Source: Bacteroidota bacterium (GTDB taxonomy: Bacteria; Bacteroidota; Bacteroidia; Bacteroidales; Prolixibacteraceae). From it: a stretch of DNA of 64,000 nt. The stretch is taken from positions 1 through 64,000 of the forward strand of contig JAJRSD010000083.1 of the NCBI GenBank assembly GCA_024278975.1, written 5' to 3'. A model generated the notes under the pieces. It saw only the letters and a program-made list of their open reading frames with translations. It had not been told where the DNA came from and searched no databases. The translations under genes and the position numbers were made by a program. Positions 35,203 through 43,411 of this stretch are shown here, piece after piece (positions within the stretch are counted from its first letter, which is position 1; the number at the start of each line of letters is the position of its first letter).

Positions 35203-35634
35203 TTAAATTTCCCAAACTTTCTCTGAAGTCATCCACGCTTCCAGTTCCAACGAAGTTTCAACATCTTCGTTTACCAGAAACAGGTCTCCGTTTAACATCC
35301 ACTCTTCAATTCCCAAATCATTGTCGTTCTCCAGAGTATATCCAAACCCTGCGACTCTGAAATGGTTTTCGTCGAACATCCAATTTTCTAACTCTAAAGT
35401 TGGATCGTTTTCATTTTCTAATAACGTGAAATTGAAATTTTCAGTTGTTGAACCTGAAGTTTCTGTCGCTTTTGGAGTTTCAATCATCGCGAGGGCAATT
35501 TTGTTGAAACTACTGTTTTCTAAAAGCTTCTTCCAAAAATCCTGACCGCTAACTGTTAAACTAATTAGAACGAAACTAACTACTACTGCTACCGACCTTA
35601 AAATTGTTTTCTGAACATTGTCTTTTGTTTTCAT
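35203..35634 (-). CDS. Small exported protein with LE-x-WM repeats
   Basis: A 143-residue protein, unrecognised as a family. It has a signal peptide (hydrophobic segment ending SLTVSGQ) and three related segments in the second half: LELENWMFDE, LGIEEWMLNG and LELEAWMTSE, about 20-30 residues apart. It is acidic and rich in Asn, Glu and Trp. It is the first gene of the PadR-PspC unit and has a well-formed Bacteroidota promoter, which supports it being real. Role unknown, perhaps an envelope-stress effector. Confidence 0.65.
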   Translation of the reverse strand: MKTKDNVQKTILRSVAVVVSFVLISLTVSGQDFWKKLLENSSFNKIALAMIETPKATETSGSTTENFNFTLLENENDPTLELENWMFDENHFRVAGFGYTLENDNDLGIEEWMLNGDLFLVNEDVETSLELEAWMTSEKVWEI

Positions 35635-35765
35635 GGCTTTTTTGTTTCTGTTTGTTTTTGTTTTTCTGTTTTCTTGTTATTATGACGCTGTTTTTTTAAT
35701 AATGTTACAAACTATAAGGAACTATTTTAAAGAAACTACTCTTTTTTACCTTGTTGTTTGCAATG

Positions 35766-35809
35766 CAAATATATGTATTTATTTTAGTACTATGCAACAC
35801 AAAGTACTA
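35766..35809 (-). promoter_or_regulatory. Bacteroidota promoter overlapped by an inverted repeat
   Basis: On the minus strand a TTG (-33) at 35795-35797 and TATATTTG (-7) at 35766-35773 are separated by 21 bases, close to the Bacteroidota TTTG-n19-TAnnTTTG pattern. TAGTACT (35785-35791) and AGTACTA (35803-35809) form a 7-base inverted repeat around an 11-base spacer that contains the -33 element. It is a candidate operator for the PadR protein encoded downstream. Confidence 0.5.
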
Positions 35810-36462
35810 TAAAAATAATAATTAATTTTAAAAGAGAGCATAAAGTGCTGTGTAAAAGCAATCTATGGAGTATTAAAAAATTGGGTATTTTTTGCGATTA
35901 TTCTCAAAAAGTAATATAAACTGTTGTCATTACGAGGGGTCGCCCAAATTAATTGGGCATAATAAGTAAATGACAGAGAGATGCTGAATCGAGTTCTCCC
36001 ATGAGAGTCCTTTGGATAGCATGACGCTATAATTTTAACGTCACCCTGAACTTGTTTCAGGGTCTTTTAACAAAATCTGTCATTGGCAGCGAAGCGAAGT
36101 AATATCTAATTTAACCAAACATTAGCGATATATTTTACTAAAATATATCTTGTCTCACCACCCATTACTTTGTCTCTTTTAAATTGTTAATAACCTATTA
36201 ACATGTTGTTCAAAAGTTGCCAAAATTGTTTAATAAATATCCGATTAAGGTTTTGGTAGTAATGTTAAAATATGTGAACTTTCGTCGCCTTTTTAAAATG
36301 ATATTAGCCTTTAGTTTTGAGGTTTGAAAAAGGTTAAATTAGAACCAGAAATATGATAAAATCAGTTGTGATAGTTAAAGATTATGGTATTGTATTCTCA
36401 TTCAACAAATCAAAAAATAACATACTATTCATTTATTTAAATTCTATTAAAAACAATTTTTT
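35810..36462. other. Long intergenic region with repeats, no gene
   Basis: About 650 bases without a supportable gene. It holds a family A palindromic repeat at 36039-36065 and degenerate REP-like text on both sides (TGTCATTACGAGG near 35926 and TGTCATTGGCAGCGAAGCG near 36078). The last 100 bases are very AT-rich and probably contain the promoter of the TonB receptor gene, though no clear -7/-33 pair was found. Confidence 0.5.
36039..36065. repeat. REP-like palindrome, family A
   Basis: The unit CGTCACCCTGAACTTGTTTC followed by AGGGTCT can fold with CCTGAA against TTCAGG. It shares its plan with the copies at 18733-18759 and 63609-63673. It lies upstream of a TonB receptor gene. Confidence 0.6.
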
Positions 36463-39009
36463 ATGAAAAAAACAATTTTGTCATCTGTAATGGTGGCTAT
36501 TTTTAGCTTACTTGGTTTTGCAACTTTTGCTCAGGGAACAATTAAAGGGGTAATTGTTGACACGGAAACCAGCGAAGCATTAATAGGAGCCAGTGTAGTT
36601 CTCGATGGTACAACTATTGGAACTGTTACCAACATTAATGGAGAATTCTCGCTTTCGGTTAAAGAGGGCGACCAAAAAATTAACATCTCTTATATAGGAT
36701 ATGTTACTCAACAAGTTAATGTAAAAGTTTCTAGTGGGAAAACCATCGACATTGGAGAAGTAAAACTTCAATCTGATGCGGTAGGTATTAGCGAAGTAAT
36801 GGTGCTTGCATCTGTTGCTGTAAGGCGGAAAACCCCGGTTGCGGTTTCGTCGATAGATCCAACAGAAATTGCTGAAAAATTGGGAACTCAAGAGTATCCT
36901 GAGATTTTAAAATCTACTCCCGGAATTTATGCAACTCGTCAGGGAGGTGGTTTTGGCGACTCGCGTATTAATGTTCGTGGTTTCGATATGAAAAACACAG
37001 CAGTACTTATTAACGGTGTTCCGGTAAACGACATGGAGAACGGCTGGGTTTATTGGAGTAACTGGGCAGGTTTATCTGAAGTTACACGCTCGATGCAGGT
37101 ACAACGTGGTCTTGGAGCTTCTAAACTTTCGATTGGTTCGGTTGGTGGTACTATTAACATTATTACCAAAACTACCGATGCTAAAAAAGGTGGAAGTGTT
37201 TATACCGGTGTTGGAAACGATGGTTATAGGAAAACTTCGTTTACACTCTCTTCCGGATTAAGTGAAAAAGGATGGGCAATGTCTTTGTCGGGAGCCCGTG
37301 CAACAGGAAACGGCTGGGTTGATGCAACTCAATTCGAAGGCTGGTCGTATTTTGCAAGTATATCTAAACGCTGGACAAATCAAATGTTAACATTTACTGC
37401 ATTTGGTGCTCCGCAAGTTCACGGACAACGTTCGAGCACTCAAAGTATTGAGCAGGTTAAAGACCCTGCAAAAGGGTTACGTTTTAACCCTGACTGGGGA
37501 TACAAAGATGGGCAAACATATAATTTGAGAACCAATTTCTATCATAAACCACAAATGTCGTTAAACCATTATTTAACAATTAGCGACAATATGACTTTGG
37601 CAACATCTGCTTATTATTCGTTCGGAACAGGTGGTGGAACAGGCAATTACGGTTCTAACCAAAACGCATTTTACACTTATAAAACTCCTGATAATTTAAT
37701 TGATTACGACAGGATTGTTGCTGAAAATGTAGCAAATGGAAATGGCGGTTCAACTGCAATTATGCGTGCATCAAGAAACGATCATAACTGGATGGGTGTT
37801 CTATCTAACCTTCAGTATAATTTAAATGAAAACTGGGAATTAAGTGGTGGTTTAGATTTACGACATTACATCGGAAAACACTACCGCGAAGTTACAGATT
37901 TAATGGGCGGTGACTTTGTTTTATCCACAGAAGATAAAAACAACCCGGATAAAATTGCACGTGTAGGCGATAGGATTGGTTATTCGAACGAAGGTGTTGT
38001 AACATGGCAAGGATTATTTGGTCAGGTAGAATATTCGAAAGACAAATTATCTACATTTTTTGCAGCCTCTGTTTCAAACTCAGGATATCAACGTATAGAC
38101 TATTTTAATTATTTAGACAGCGATCCCAACCAAACTTCAGAGAAAGTAAATCATCAGGGTTTTGTAACAAAAGGTGGAGCAAATTATAATATTAACGAAA
38201 AGCACAACGTTTTTGCCAATATTGGGTACTTCGAAAAAGCACCAACTTTCGATGCTGTTTTTATCAATTACGTGAATGATATTAATACTGGAGCCACAAA
38301 CGAAAAAACCATGTCTTATGAAATTGGTTATGGTTACAGTAGTCAGAATTTTACTGTTAATATTAATGCATATTCAACCAACTGGAAAGATAAATATTTC
38401 CGACGCTCTATTAGACAACCTGATGGAGAATTTTATCAGGCAAATATTCAAGGAGTAAATGCTCTACACCAGGGTATCGAAATGGATTTTAAATGGAAGC
38501 CTGTTAAAGATCTTAGAATTACAGGTATGGCATCTTTGGGTGACTGGACATGGCAAAACGATTTAGTTGACGTACCAATAGTAAACGACAACCAAGAAGT
38601 AATTGGATATGTTGATTTATATATTGCAGGTTTAAAAGTTGGCGATGCTGCACAAACAACATTTGCCCTTGGAGCAGATTACGAACTTTTTGAAGGGTTT
38701 AAAATTGGAGTGAATTACAACTATTACGAGAATTTATATGCACAATACGATCCAACAGGGAGAGGAGATGAAGCTAAAAAAGGTGTGCAGCCCTGGAAAG
38801 TTCCTGCGTATGGTTTAGTTGATGCAAATATTAGATACCGGTTTAAAATTGGCGATTTCGATGCTACATTATACGGAAATATCATAAATATATTTGATAC
38901 TGAATTTATTTCGGATGCTGATGATGGAAAGAATAACGATTGGCAATCAGCAAGAGTTTATTATGGTATTGGCAGAAATTGGTCGACAGGTTTAAGAATT
39001 AACTTCTAA
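36463..39009 (+). CDS. TonB-dependent receptor with carboxypeptidase-like N-domain
   Basis: An 848-residue outer-membrane receptor. A signal peptide (residues 1-23) precedes a carboxypeptidase-D-regulatory-like domain at about 24-105 (GTIKGVIVDTETSEALIGAS). The plug is at about 115-235 (LKSTPGIYATRQGGGFGDSR and SIGSVGGTINIITKTT), and the barrel ends in NF. It is too short for a SusC-type glycan receptor (about 1000 residues). The following gene encodes a lipoprotein, 12 bases away, which probably acts as its surface partner. A strong terminator closes the pair. Ligand unknown. Confidence 0.9.
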   Translation: MKKTILSSVMVAIFSLLGFATFAQGTIKGVIVDTETSEALIGASVVLDGTTIGTVTNINGEFSLSVKEGDQKINISYIGYVTQQVNVKVSSGKTIDIGEVKLQSDAVGISEVMVLASVAVRRKTPVAVSSIDPTEIAEKLGTQEYPEILKSTPGIYATRQGGGFGDSRINVRGFDMKNTAVLINGVPVNDMENGWVYWSNWAGLSEVTRSMQVQRGLGASKLSIGSVGGTINIITKTTDAKKGGSVYTGVGNDGYRKTSFTLSSGLSEKGWAMSLSGARATGNGWVDATQFEGWSYFASISKRWTNQMLTFTAFGAPQVHGQRSSTQSIEQVKDPAKGLRFNPDWGYKDGQTYNLRTNFYHKPQMSLNHYLTISDNMTLATSAYYSFGTGGGTGNYGSNQNAFYTYKTPDNLIDYDRIVAENVANGNGGSTAIMRASRNDHNWMGVLSNLQYNLNENWELSGGLDLRHYIGKHYREVTDLMGGDFVLSTEDKNNPDKIARVGDRIGYSNEGVVTWQGLFGQVEYSKDKLSTFFAASVSNSGYQRIDYFNYLDSDPNQTSEKVNHQGFVTKGGANYNINEKHNVFANIGYFEKAPTFDAVFINYVNDINTGATNEKTMSYEIGYGYSSQNFTVNINAYSTNWKDKYFRRSIRQPDGEFYQANIQGVNALHQGIEMDFKWKPVKDLRITGMASLGDWTWQNDLVDVPIVNDNQEVIGYVDLYIAGLKVGDAAQTTFALGADYELFEGFKIGVNYNYYENLYAQYDPTGRGDEAKKGVQPWKVPAYGLVDANIRYRFKIGDFDATLYGNIINIFDTEFISDADDGKNNDWQSARVYYGIGRNWSTGLRINF

Positions 39010-39021
39010 AAAAGTATTAAA

Positions 39022-40158
39022 ATGAAAAAGATATTATTTATAGCGACACTCGCAATTGTAGTTGTTTTCAATGCTTGTACTCCAATGCAGGAAATCAACG
39101 ATGAAATTGACAAATTGATTGCTGATGATGACAAAACAGCAATTTTCTTAAAAGACAGAGCAATAGCTCCGGCTGCTTATACTCTTACCGACGAAGACTA
39201 CGAACTCTCGAGTAACGAAAGTGTGAGTAAGTATAAAAGCTTCTCGAAATATGCTTTACCAAAAGACTATCTTCCTGAGATTTTAAATATAAAATTTTCG
39301 GCAGACGATGCTCAATCGATGGTGGTTACGTACGCTTTTTATTCGAAACCGATAAAAGATAAAGATAATGCCTATGAAATTAGTGATGAAGATTACATAA
39401 GCATGGGACAGAAGTATGGAAATTTTAGTGATGAAGATGTTGCTGAATCGTTAATTGGTAAGTTATTCGATAGAATAATGTATGCCGATGAAGTCGGTGC
39501 TGAAAAAACTGCACAATATATTTTATTTTCAAAATATAATACGCGTTATATAAGAGTAAATGCTGATGGTACGAGCGAAGAGGTTGGTTACGACAAAAAT
39601 GCAGAAGAGGTTACCGACGAAATTTACGAGGCAACAGGAAATGGTAAGTATAAAACTTTTTATACAATTAATGATGCATTGGAAGATTTGGCACAATATG
39701 CCACCGAAAATGGAAAAAATCCTGTTACATACGCCGGCACAGTGTATAAAAATTACATCGACACATATATAGTTTATCTGTTTAATGGTACAAATTGGCT
39801 GGCTAAACAGAGTGTTATGCCAGTTGCAGAGGAGTTAAATTATGCATTAAACGCTGATGATATTACTCAAAGTACATGGTGGGCCGACCCTGCAATTAAA
39901 ATCACTTTAACATCTGAAGATTATGCTCTTTACCCGGAATCTGCCAAGTATGGTAACTTCGACCTCCGTAGTGGAAAAGTACCGGGAACGGATCATGGTA
40001 AATTAATTGAGATGATTACCGGGATGTTAGACACTAATTATAGTATTGTTGAGGATCAACAATATTTAGTAACATATAATTATTATGATGGTAGTTCCGG
40101 CGCTACTAATATTCGTTTGATTAAAAACGGCGGAACCTGGTCTGAAGTTACAGATTAA
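39022..40158 (+). CDS. Lipoprotein partner of the TonB receptor, with DEDY repeats
   Basis: A 378-residue lipoprotein (signal and lipobox in VVFNAC, Cys19), unrecognised as a family. It has three related segments: LTDEDYELSSNESVSKY near residue 54, ISDEDYISMGQKYGNF near 118 and LTSEDYALYPESAKYGNF near 292. Each is followed by a hydrophobic segment such as LIGKLFDRI or LIEMITGML. This suggests an internally duplicated binding domain. Its position 12 bases after the receptor gene and before the shared terminator makes it part of the same uptake system, analogous in place to SusD but not similar to it. Confidence 0.75.
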   Translation: MKKILFIATLAIVVVFNACTPMQEINDEIDKLIADDDKTAIFLKDRAIAPAAYTLTDEDYELSSNESVSKYKSFSKYALPKDYLPEILNIKFSADDAQSMVVTYAFYSKPIKDKDNAYEISDEDYISMGQKYGNFSDEDVAESLIGKLFDRIMYADEVGAEKTAQYILFSKYNTRYIRVNADGTSEEVGYDKNAEEVTDEIYEATGNGKYKTFYTINDALEDLAQYATENGKNPVTYAGTVYKNYIDTYIVYLFNGTNWLAKQSVMPVAEELNYALNADDITQSTWWADPAIKITLTSEDYALYPESAKYGNFDLRSGKVPGTDHGKLIEMITGMLDTNYSIVEDQQYLVTYNYYDGSSGATNIRLIKNGGTWSEVTD

Positions 40159-40180
40159 TCCGCTTTAACAAATATTAAAA

Positions 40181-40206
40181 AAAGCCGCTTTATGCGGCTT
40201 TTTTTT
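40181..40206 (+). terminator. Rho-independent terminator of the TonB receptor operon
   Basis: The stem AAGCCGC/GCGGCTT with a five-base loop, preceded by A-runs and followed by TTTTTT, lies 22 bases after the lipoprotein stop codon. It is the clearest intrinsic terminator of the window and may work in both directions. Confidence 0.92.
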
Positions 40207-40219
40207 GCTTCAATACCCT

Positions 40220-40345
40220 CGCTCCTGCGCTATTGTATCGTGTGGTAATGTTGTTTCGAGTTCAAAGTTCAAAGTTCAAAGTTCCAAGTTTCGGGTTGGC
40301 GGGTTTTCTTTTTACTGAATGGTAGTTCAATCGTGCACCGGTAAG
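40220..40345. repeat. Intergenic direct repeat, copy 1
   Basis: The first 43 bases (40220-40262, CGCTCCTGCGCTATTGTATC onward) are identical to 40502-40544. The remainder is similar with insertions, ending near GTGCACCGG. After the identical block this copy has a small tandem run of AAAGTTC units (about 40260-40290). No coding frame is evident. Confidence 0.7.
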
Positions 40346-40366
40346 GGTTAAAACTCTCCCTCTTCT

Positions 40367-40430
40367 CCCTCTCTTCGCGAAGAGAGGGACGATAATTTGG
40401 TAGTCTGATTTATCAGACTGCTAAATTATC
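40367..40430. repeat. Perfect 22-bp palindrome and adjoining 18-bp-arm hairpin
   Basis: 40367-40388 is a perfect palindrome with half CCCTCTCTTCG. Directly next to it, arms 40391-40408 and 40413-40430 (GATAATTTGGTAGTCTGA and its near complement, two mismatches) form a hairpin with a four-base loop. Together they look like a compact mobile palindromic element or structured RNA, between the two direct repeat copies. Confidence 0.65.
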
Positions 40431-40501
40431 AGGGTGAGTAATCTAAATTGTGCAAACCATTCTCAATTAGCTCAAACTGAGCGCAAATATAATCGTACCT
40501 C

Positions 40502-40630
40502 CGCTCCTGCGCTATTGTATCGTGTGGTAATGTTGTTTCGAGTTTAAAGTTTAAGGTTTCGGGTTGGCGGAACAGGCAGGTTTTCTTTTACTGAACGCAG
40601 TTCAATCGCGCACCGGCGAGGAGGGTTTTA
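40502..40630. repeat. Intergenic direct repeat, copy 2
   Basis: Second copy of the element at 40220. It starts with the same 43 bases (40502-40544), then a shorter AAAGTTT run, a GGTTTCGGGTTGGCGG block and the GCGCACCGG end. The copies are 282 bases apart and enclose the palindromic element. Confidence 0.7.
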
Positions 40631-40634
40631 GATG

Positions 40635-40743
40635 CCCCTGTTTCCACTTACAAGCGCAAGCGCTTGCAAGTTCCAATAATCCCCCTGAATCAGCGGATAG
40701 TCGCAGGCAATTAACCGTTTAGGTTATTGACGGAGACAGGGGT
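40635..40743. repeat. Large imperfect cruciform before nadA
   Basis: CCCCTGTTTCC at about 40635 faces GGAGACAGGGG at about 40733 (one mismatch). Inside it a second hairpin pairs ACTTACAAGCG (40646-40656) with CGCTTGCAAGT (40661-40671). The block ends 69 bases before the nadA start. It may be a mobile palindromic repeat or a structured leader; no known riboswitch was recognised. Confidence 0.5.
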
Positions 40744-40811
40744 ATTTAAATTCATCATTTAATAACCTGTTTTATTAAAATGAATTCTTATTTTTGTCCC
40801 CTATTTATTGT

Positions 40812-41810
40812 ATGAAAATGGAACAAGTACAAATTAATAAGATGTTGGAAGGGAAGGGTTTTATTGATGAACCGATTGACCCGAAACTGGATTTGGTTAA
40901 GGAAATTAACCGTCTGAAAAAAGAGAGAAACGCCGTAATTCTCAGCCACTTTTATGTTGAAGGCGAGTTGCAGGATATTGCAGATTATGTGGGCGACAGT
41001 CTTGGACTGGCACAGGCAGCAGCAAATACCGATGCAGAAACGATAGTTTTTGTGGGCGTTCATTTTATGGCCGAAACAGCAAAAATTATCAATCCTCAGA
41101 AAAAGGTAATATTACCCGATTTAAAAGCAAGTTGCTCGCTTGCAGAATCGGCACCGGCCGAAAAATTTGCAGCATTCAAAGCAAAATATCCCAACCATAA
41201 AGTTATTACTTACGTAAATGCAACTGCCGACTTAAAAACAATGTCCGACATTGTTTGTACTTCGGCGAATGCCCAAAAAATTGTTGAAAGTTTCCCAAAA
41301 GATCAGAAGTTAATTTTTGCCCCCGATAAAAACCTTGGTAATTATATTAATAGTATCACCGGGCGTAATATGGTTTTATGGGACGGCGCCTGTGTTGTAC
41401 ACGAACAATATTCAGTAGAAAAAATTGCTGATTTAATAGATGAACATTCAGATGCAGAATTTATTGCTCATCCCGAATGTGAAAAACCTGTTCTTTTGCT
41501 GGCAAAACATATTGGTTCAACAACGTCGCTTTTAAACTACGTTCAGTCGAGTAGTGCGAAAAAATTTATTGTTGCAACCGAAAGTGGTATTCTACACCAG
41601 ATGATAAAAGCGTGCCCCGATAAAATTTTCATTCCGGCTCCGTCAATCGACTCAACCTGCGGATGTAACGACTGTGAGTTTATGAAACTTAACAGTATGC
41701 AAAAACTTTATAATTGCATGAAATACGAGCAACCCGAAGTTACTCTCCCGGAGGATGTAATCGAAAAAGCCCGAATCCCAATTCAACGAATGTTGGATAT
41801 TTCAAAATAA
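40812..41810 (+). CDS. nadA: Quinolinate synthase NadA
   Basis: A 332-residue NadA, the iron-sulfur enzyme that condenses iminoaspartate with dihydroxyacetone phosphate to quinolinate in NAD synthesis. The triplicated-domain pattern and cluster cysteines are visible in ASCSLAES, AHPECEKPV and DSTCGCNDCEF. I start at the ATG at 40812 (MKMEQVQINKM); a TTG six codons upstream would place extra residues not typical of the family. No nadB or nadC gene is adjacent. Confidence 0.95.
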   Translation: MKMEQVQINKMLEGKGFIDEPIDPKLDLVKEINRLKKERNAVILSHFYVEGELQDIADYVGDSLGLAQAAANTDAETIVFVGVHFMAETAKIINPQKKVILPDLKASCSLAESAPAEKFAAFKAKYPNHKVITYVNATADLKTMSDIVCTSANAQKIVESFPKDQKLIFAPDKNLGNYINSITGRNMVLWDGACVVHEQYSVEKIADLIDEHSDAEFIAHPECEKPVLLLAKHIGSTTSLLNYVQSSSAKKFIVATESGILHQMIKACPDKIFIPAPSIDSTCGCNDCEFMKLNSMQKLYNCMKYEQPEVTLPEDVIEKARIPIQRMLDISK

Positions 41811-41934
41811 ATATTTCCCGTTTAATTATTTTCATACGGTTTGTGAATACAGCAAAAAAAGTTTTTAAGTCTGTGGTTAATGTTTATTCAATGAATAAAT
41901 TAACTTTAAGGTCTTAATTTTTAAACTGAGAATT

Positions 41935-42930
41935 ATGGCAAGACCAGTAACACTTTTTACCGGACAATGGGCCGATCTTCCCATTGAAATAATGTGCAAA
42001 AAAGCACAGGAATTTGGATACGACGGACTCGAACTTTGCTGCTGGGGCGATCATCTGGAAATTGATAAAGCCGATCAGGCTTATTGCGACGAAAGATTGG
42101 CACTTCTCGAAAAATACGATTTAAAACTATTTGCAATCTCCTCTCATCTTGTGGGGCAATGCGTTGCCGATAATATCGATGAACGACATAAAAGTATAGT
42201 GCCGGAATATATTTGGGGCGATGGCAAACCCGAAGGCATTCGACAACGTGCAGCAGCAGAGATGATTAAAACTGCAAAAGTTGCAAAAATGCTCGGGCTC
42301 GATACAGTTGTTGGCTTTACCGGAAGTCCGATTTGGCATTTGCTTTATTCATTCCCCCCGGTTACTCCCGAAATGGTTGAAAAAGGTTATAATGACTTTG
42401 CCAAATACTGGATTCCAGTTTTAGATGAATACCAAAAACTCGGTGTTAAATTTGCGTTGGAAGCACATCCAACCTAAATAGCTTTCGATATTCATACTGC
42501 ACATTTAACTTTGAAAGCACTGAATAATCACCCGGCATTCGGGTTTAATTTCGACCCGAGTCATTTTGGTTATCAACATGTTGACTATGTGAAATTTATT
42601 TATGAGTTTGCCGATCGTATTTTTCATGTTCATATGAAAGATGCGTATTGGAGTGATGTTCCAATGAGTGTTGGAGTTTTTGGCGGGCATACGGAATTTG
42701 GTGATAACCGCCGATATTGGAATTTCCGTAGTTTGGGTCGCGGTAAAATCGACTTCGAAAATATAATCAGAGCACTAAATGATATTGGTTACAACGGGCC
42801 ACTTTCAGTAGAGTGGGAAGACAGCGGTATGAATCGCGAAGTAGGTGCGGAAGAAGCATGCGATTTTGTTCGCTATGCCGATTTTGAACCTTCGGACGTG
42901 GCATTTGATGATGCAATGCAGAAGGAGTGA
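41935..42930 (+). pseudogene. Sugar phosphate isomerase/epimerase with in-frame stop
   Basis: A TIM-barrel protein of the xylose-isomerase-like family that is continuous except for a TAA at 42475-42477. Before it the frame ends FALEAHPT; after it the same frame continues [15 protein letters not shown] and runs to QKE. Relatives normally have a glutamate at this point (HPTEIAFD), so a single G-to-T change of GAA to TAA explains the stop. Metal-ligand regions remain ([30 protein letters not shown]). The upstream 180 codons alone would not fold a full barrel. It may be a recent pseudogene or a base error. The Gfo/Idh/MocA gene 480 bases downstream is a typical neighbour. Confidence 0.85.
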
Positions 42931-43411
42931 AGAAAGAGCTGGTAGATGGAAGTCTGAAGACCGGAGCAGGAAGTTTAAAAAAGGAATTTGTGAGATATAA
43001 GTAGTGCGTGCAAGAAAACTTACTATTTTCAAGTCTTTGATAAGAAAACGTCAAAGACAAGGCTTTCGAAGATTTTGAAACCAAGGAGTTTACTATTTGT
43101 AAATGACTGTTTCAAAATCGAGAGTAACGCAGTATTTGGCGTTTTCTTGCGAAGACTAAGTAAAAGAACATTGGTTATGCAATTTGTTCTTTGACTGAAG
43201 TTGTAACGAGTTTGCACAAAGCAGAATGACGAGAATACATTACAAAAATTAAATTCAAAGAATTGTATAAATACTCATATAACCTTATGAATATGATGAT
43301 TGCGTTTACAAAAAACATTAAATAAATATACACTTCGGATTTCCATCTTCGGACTTCGGTCTTTTTCCCTGACTTCCGACTTCGGTCTTCCGTATTTTAA
43401 CTTTTTAAATT
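42931..43411. other. Intergenic region with structured and low-complexity repeats
   Basis: This stretch of 480 bases separates the broken isomerase gene from the oxidoreductase gene. It includes the 107-base structured element at 43042-43148 and, at about 43335-43392, a run of CTTCGGACTTCGG-type units just before the next gene. No supportable coding frame was found. Confidence 0.6.
43042..43148. repeat. 107-base nested-stem element
   Basis: The outer arms AAGAAAACGTCAAA (43042-43055) and TTTGGCGTTTTCTT (43135-43148) pair with one mismatch. Perfect inner arms GATTTTGAAAC (43071-43081) and GTTTCAAAATC (43109-43119) enclose a small loop with TTTAC/GTAAA. The layout fits a palindromic mobile repeat or a folded RNA. 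A short open frame across it on the minus strand is probably not coding. Confidence 0.6.

Noticed and set aside
35618..35812. Plus-strand frame over the promoter of the exported repeat protein
   Set aside because: Low-complexity hydrophobic composition, antisense to a good promoter, no ribosome site.
40220..40630. Possible CRISPR or integron cassette array
   Set aside because: Two long direct repeats only, no unique spacers of constant length and no integrase.
43029..43217. Minus-strand frame across the 107-base structured element
   Set aside because: It follows the repeat structure rather than protein-like features, and no signal or family was recognised.
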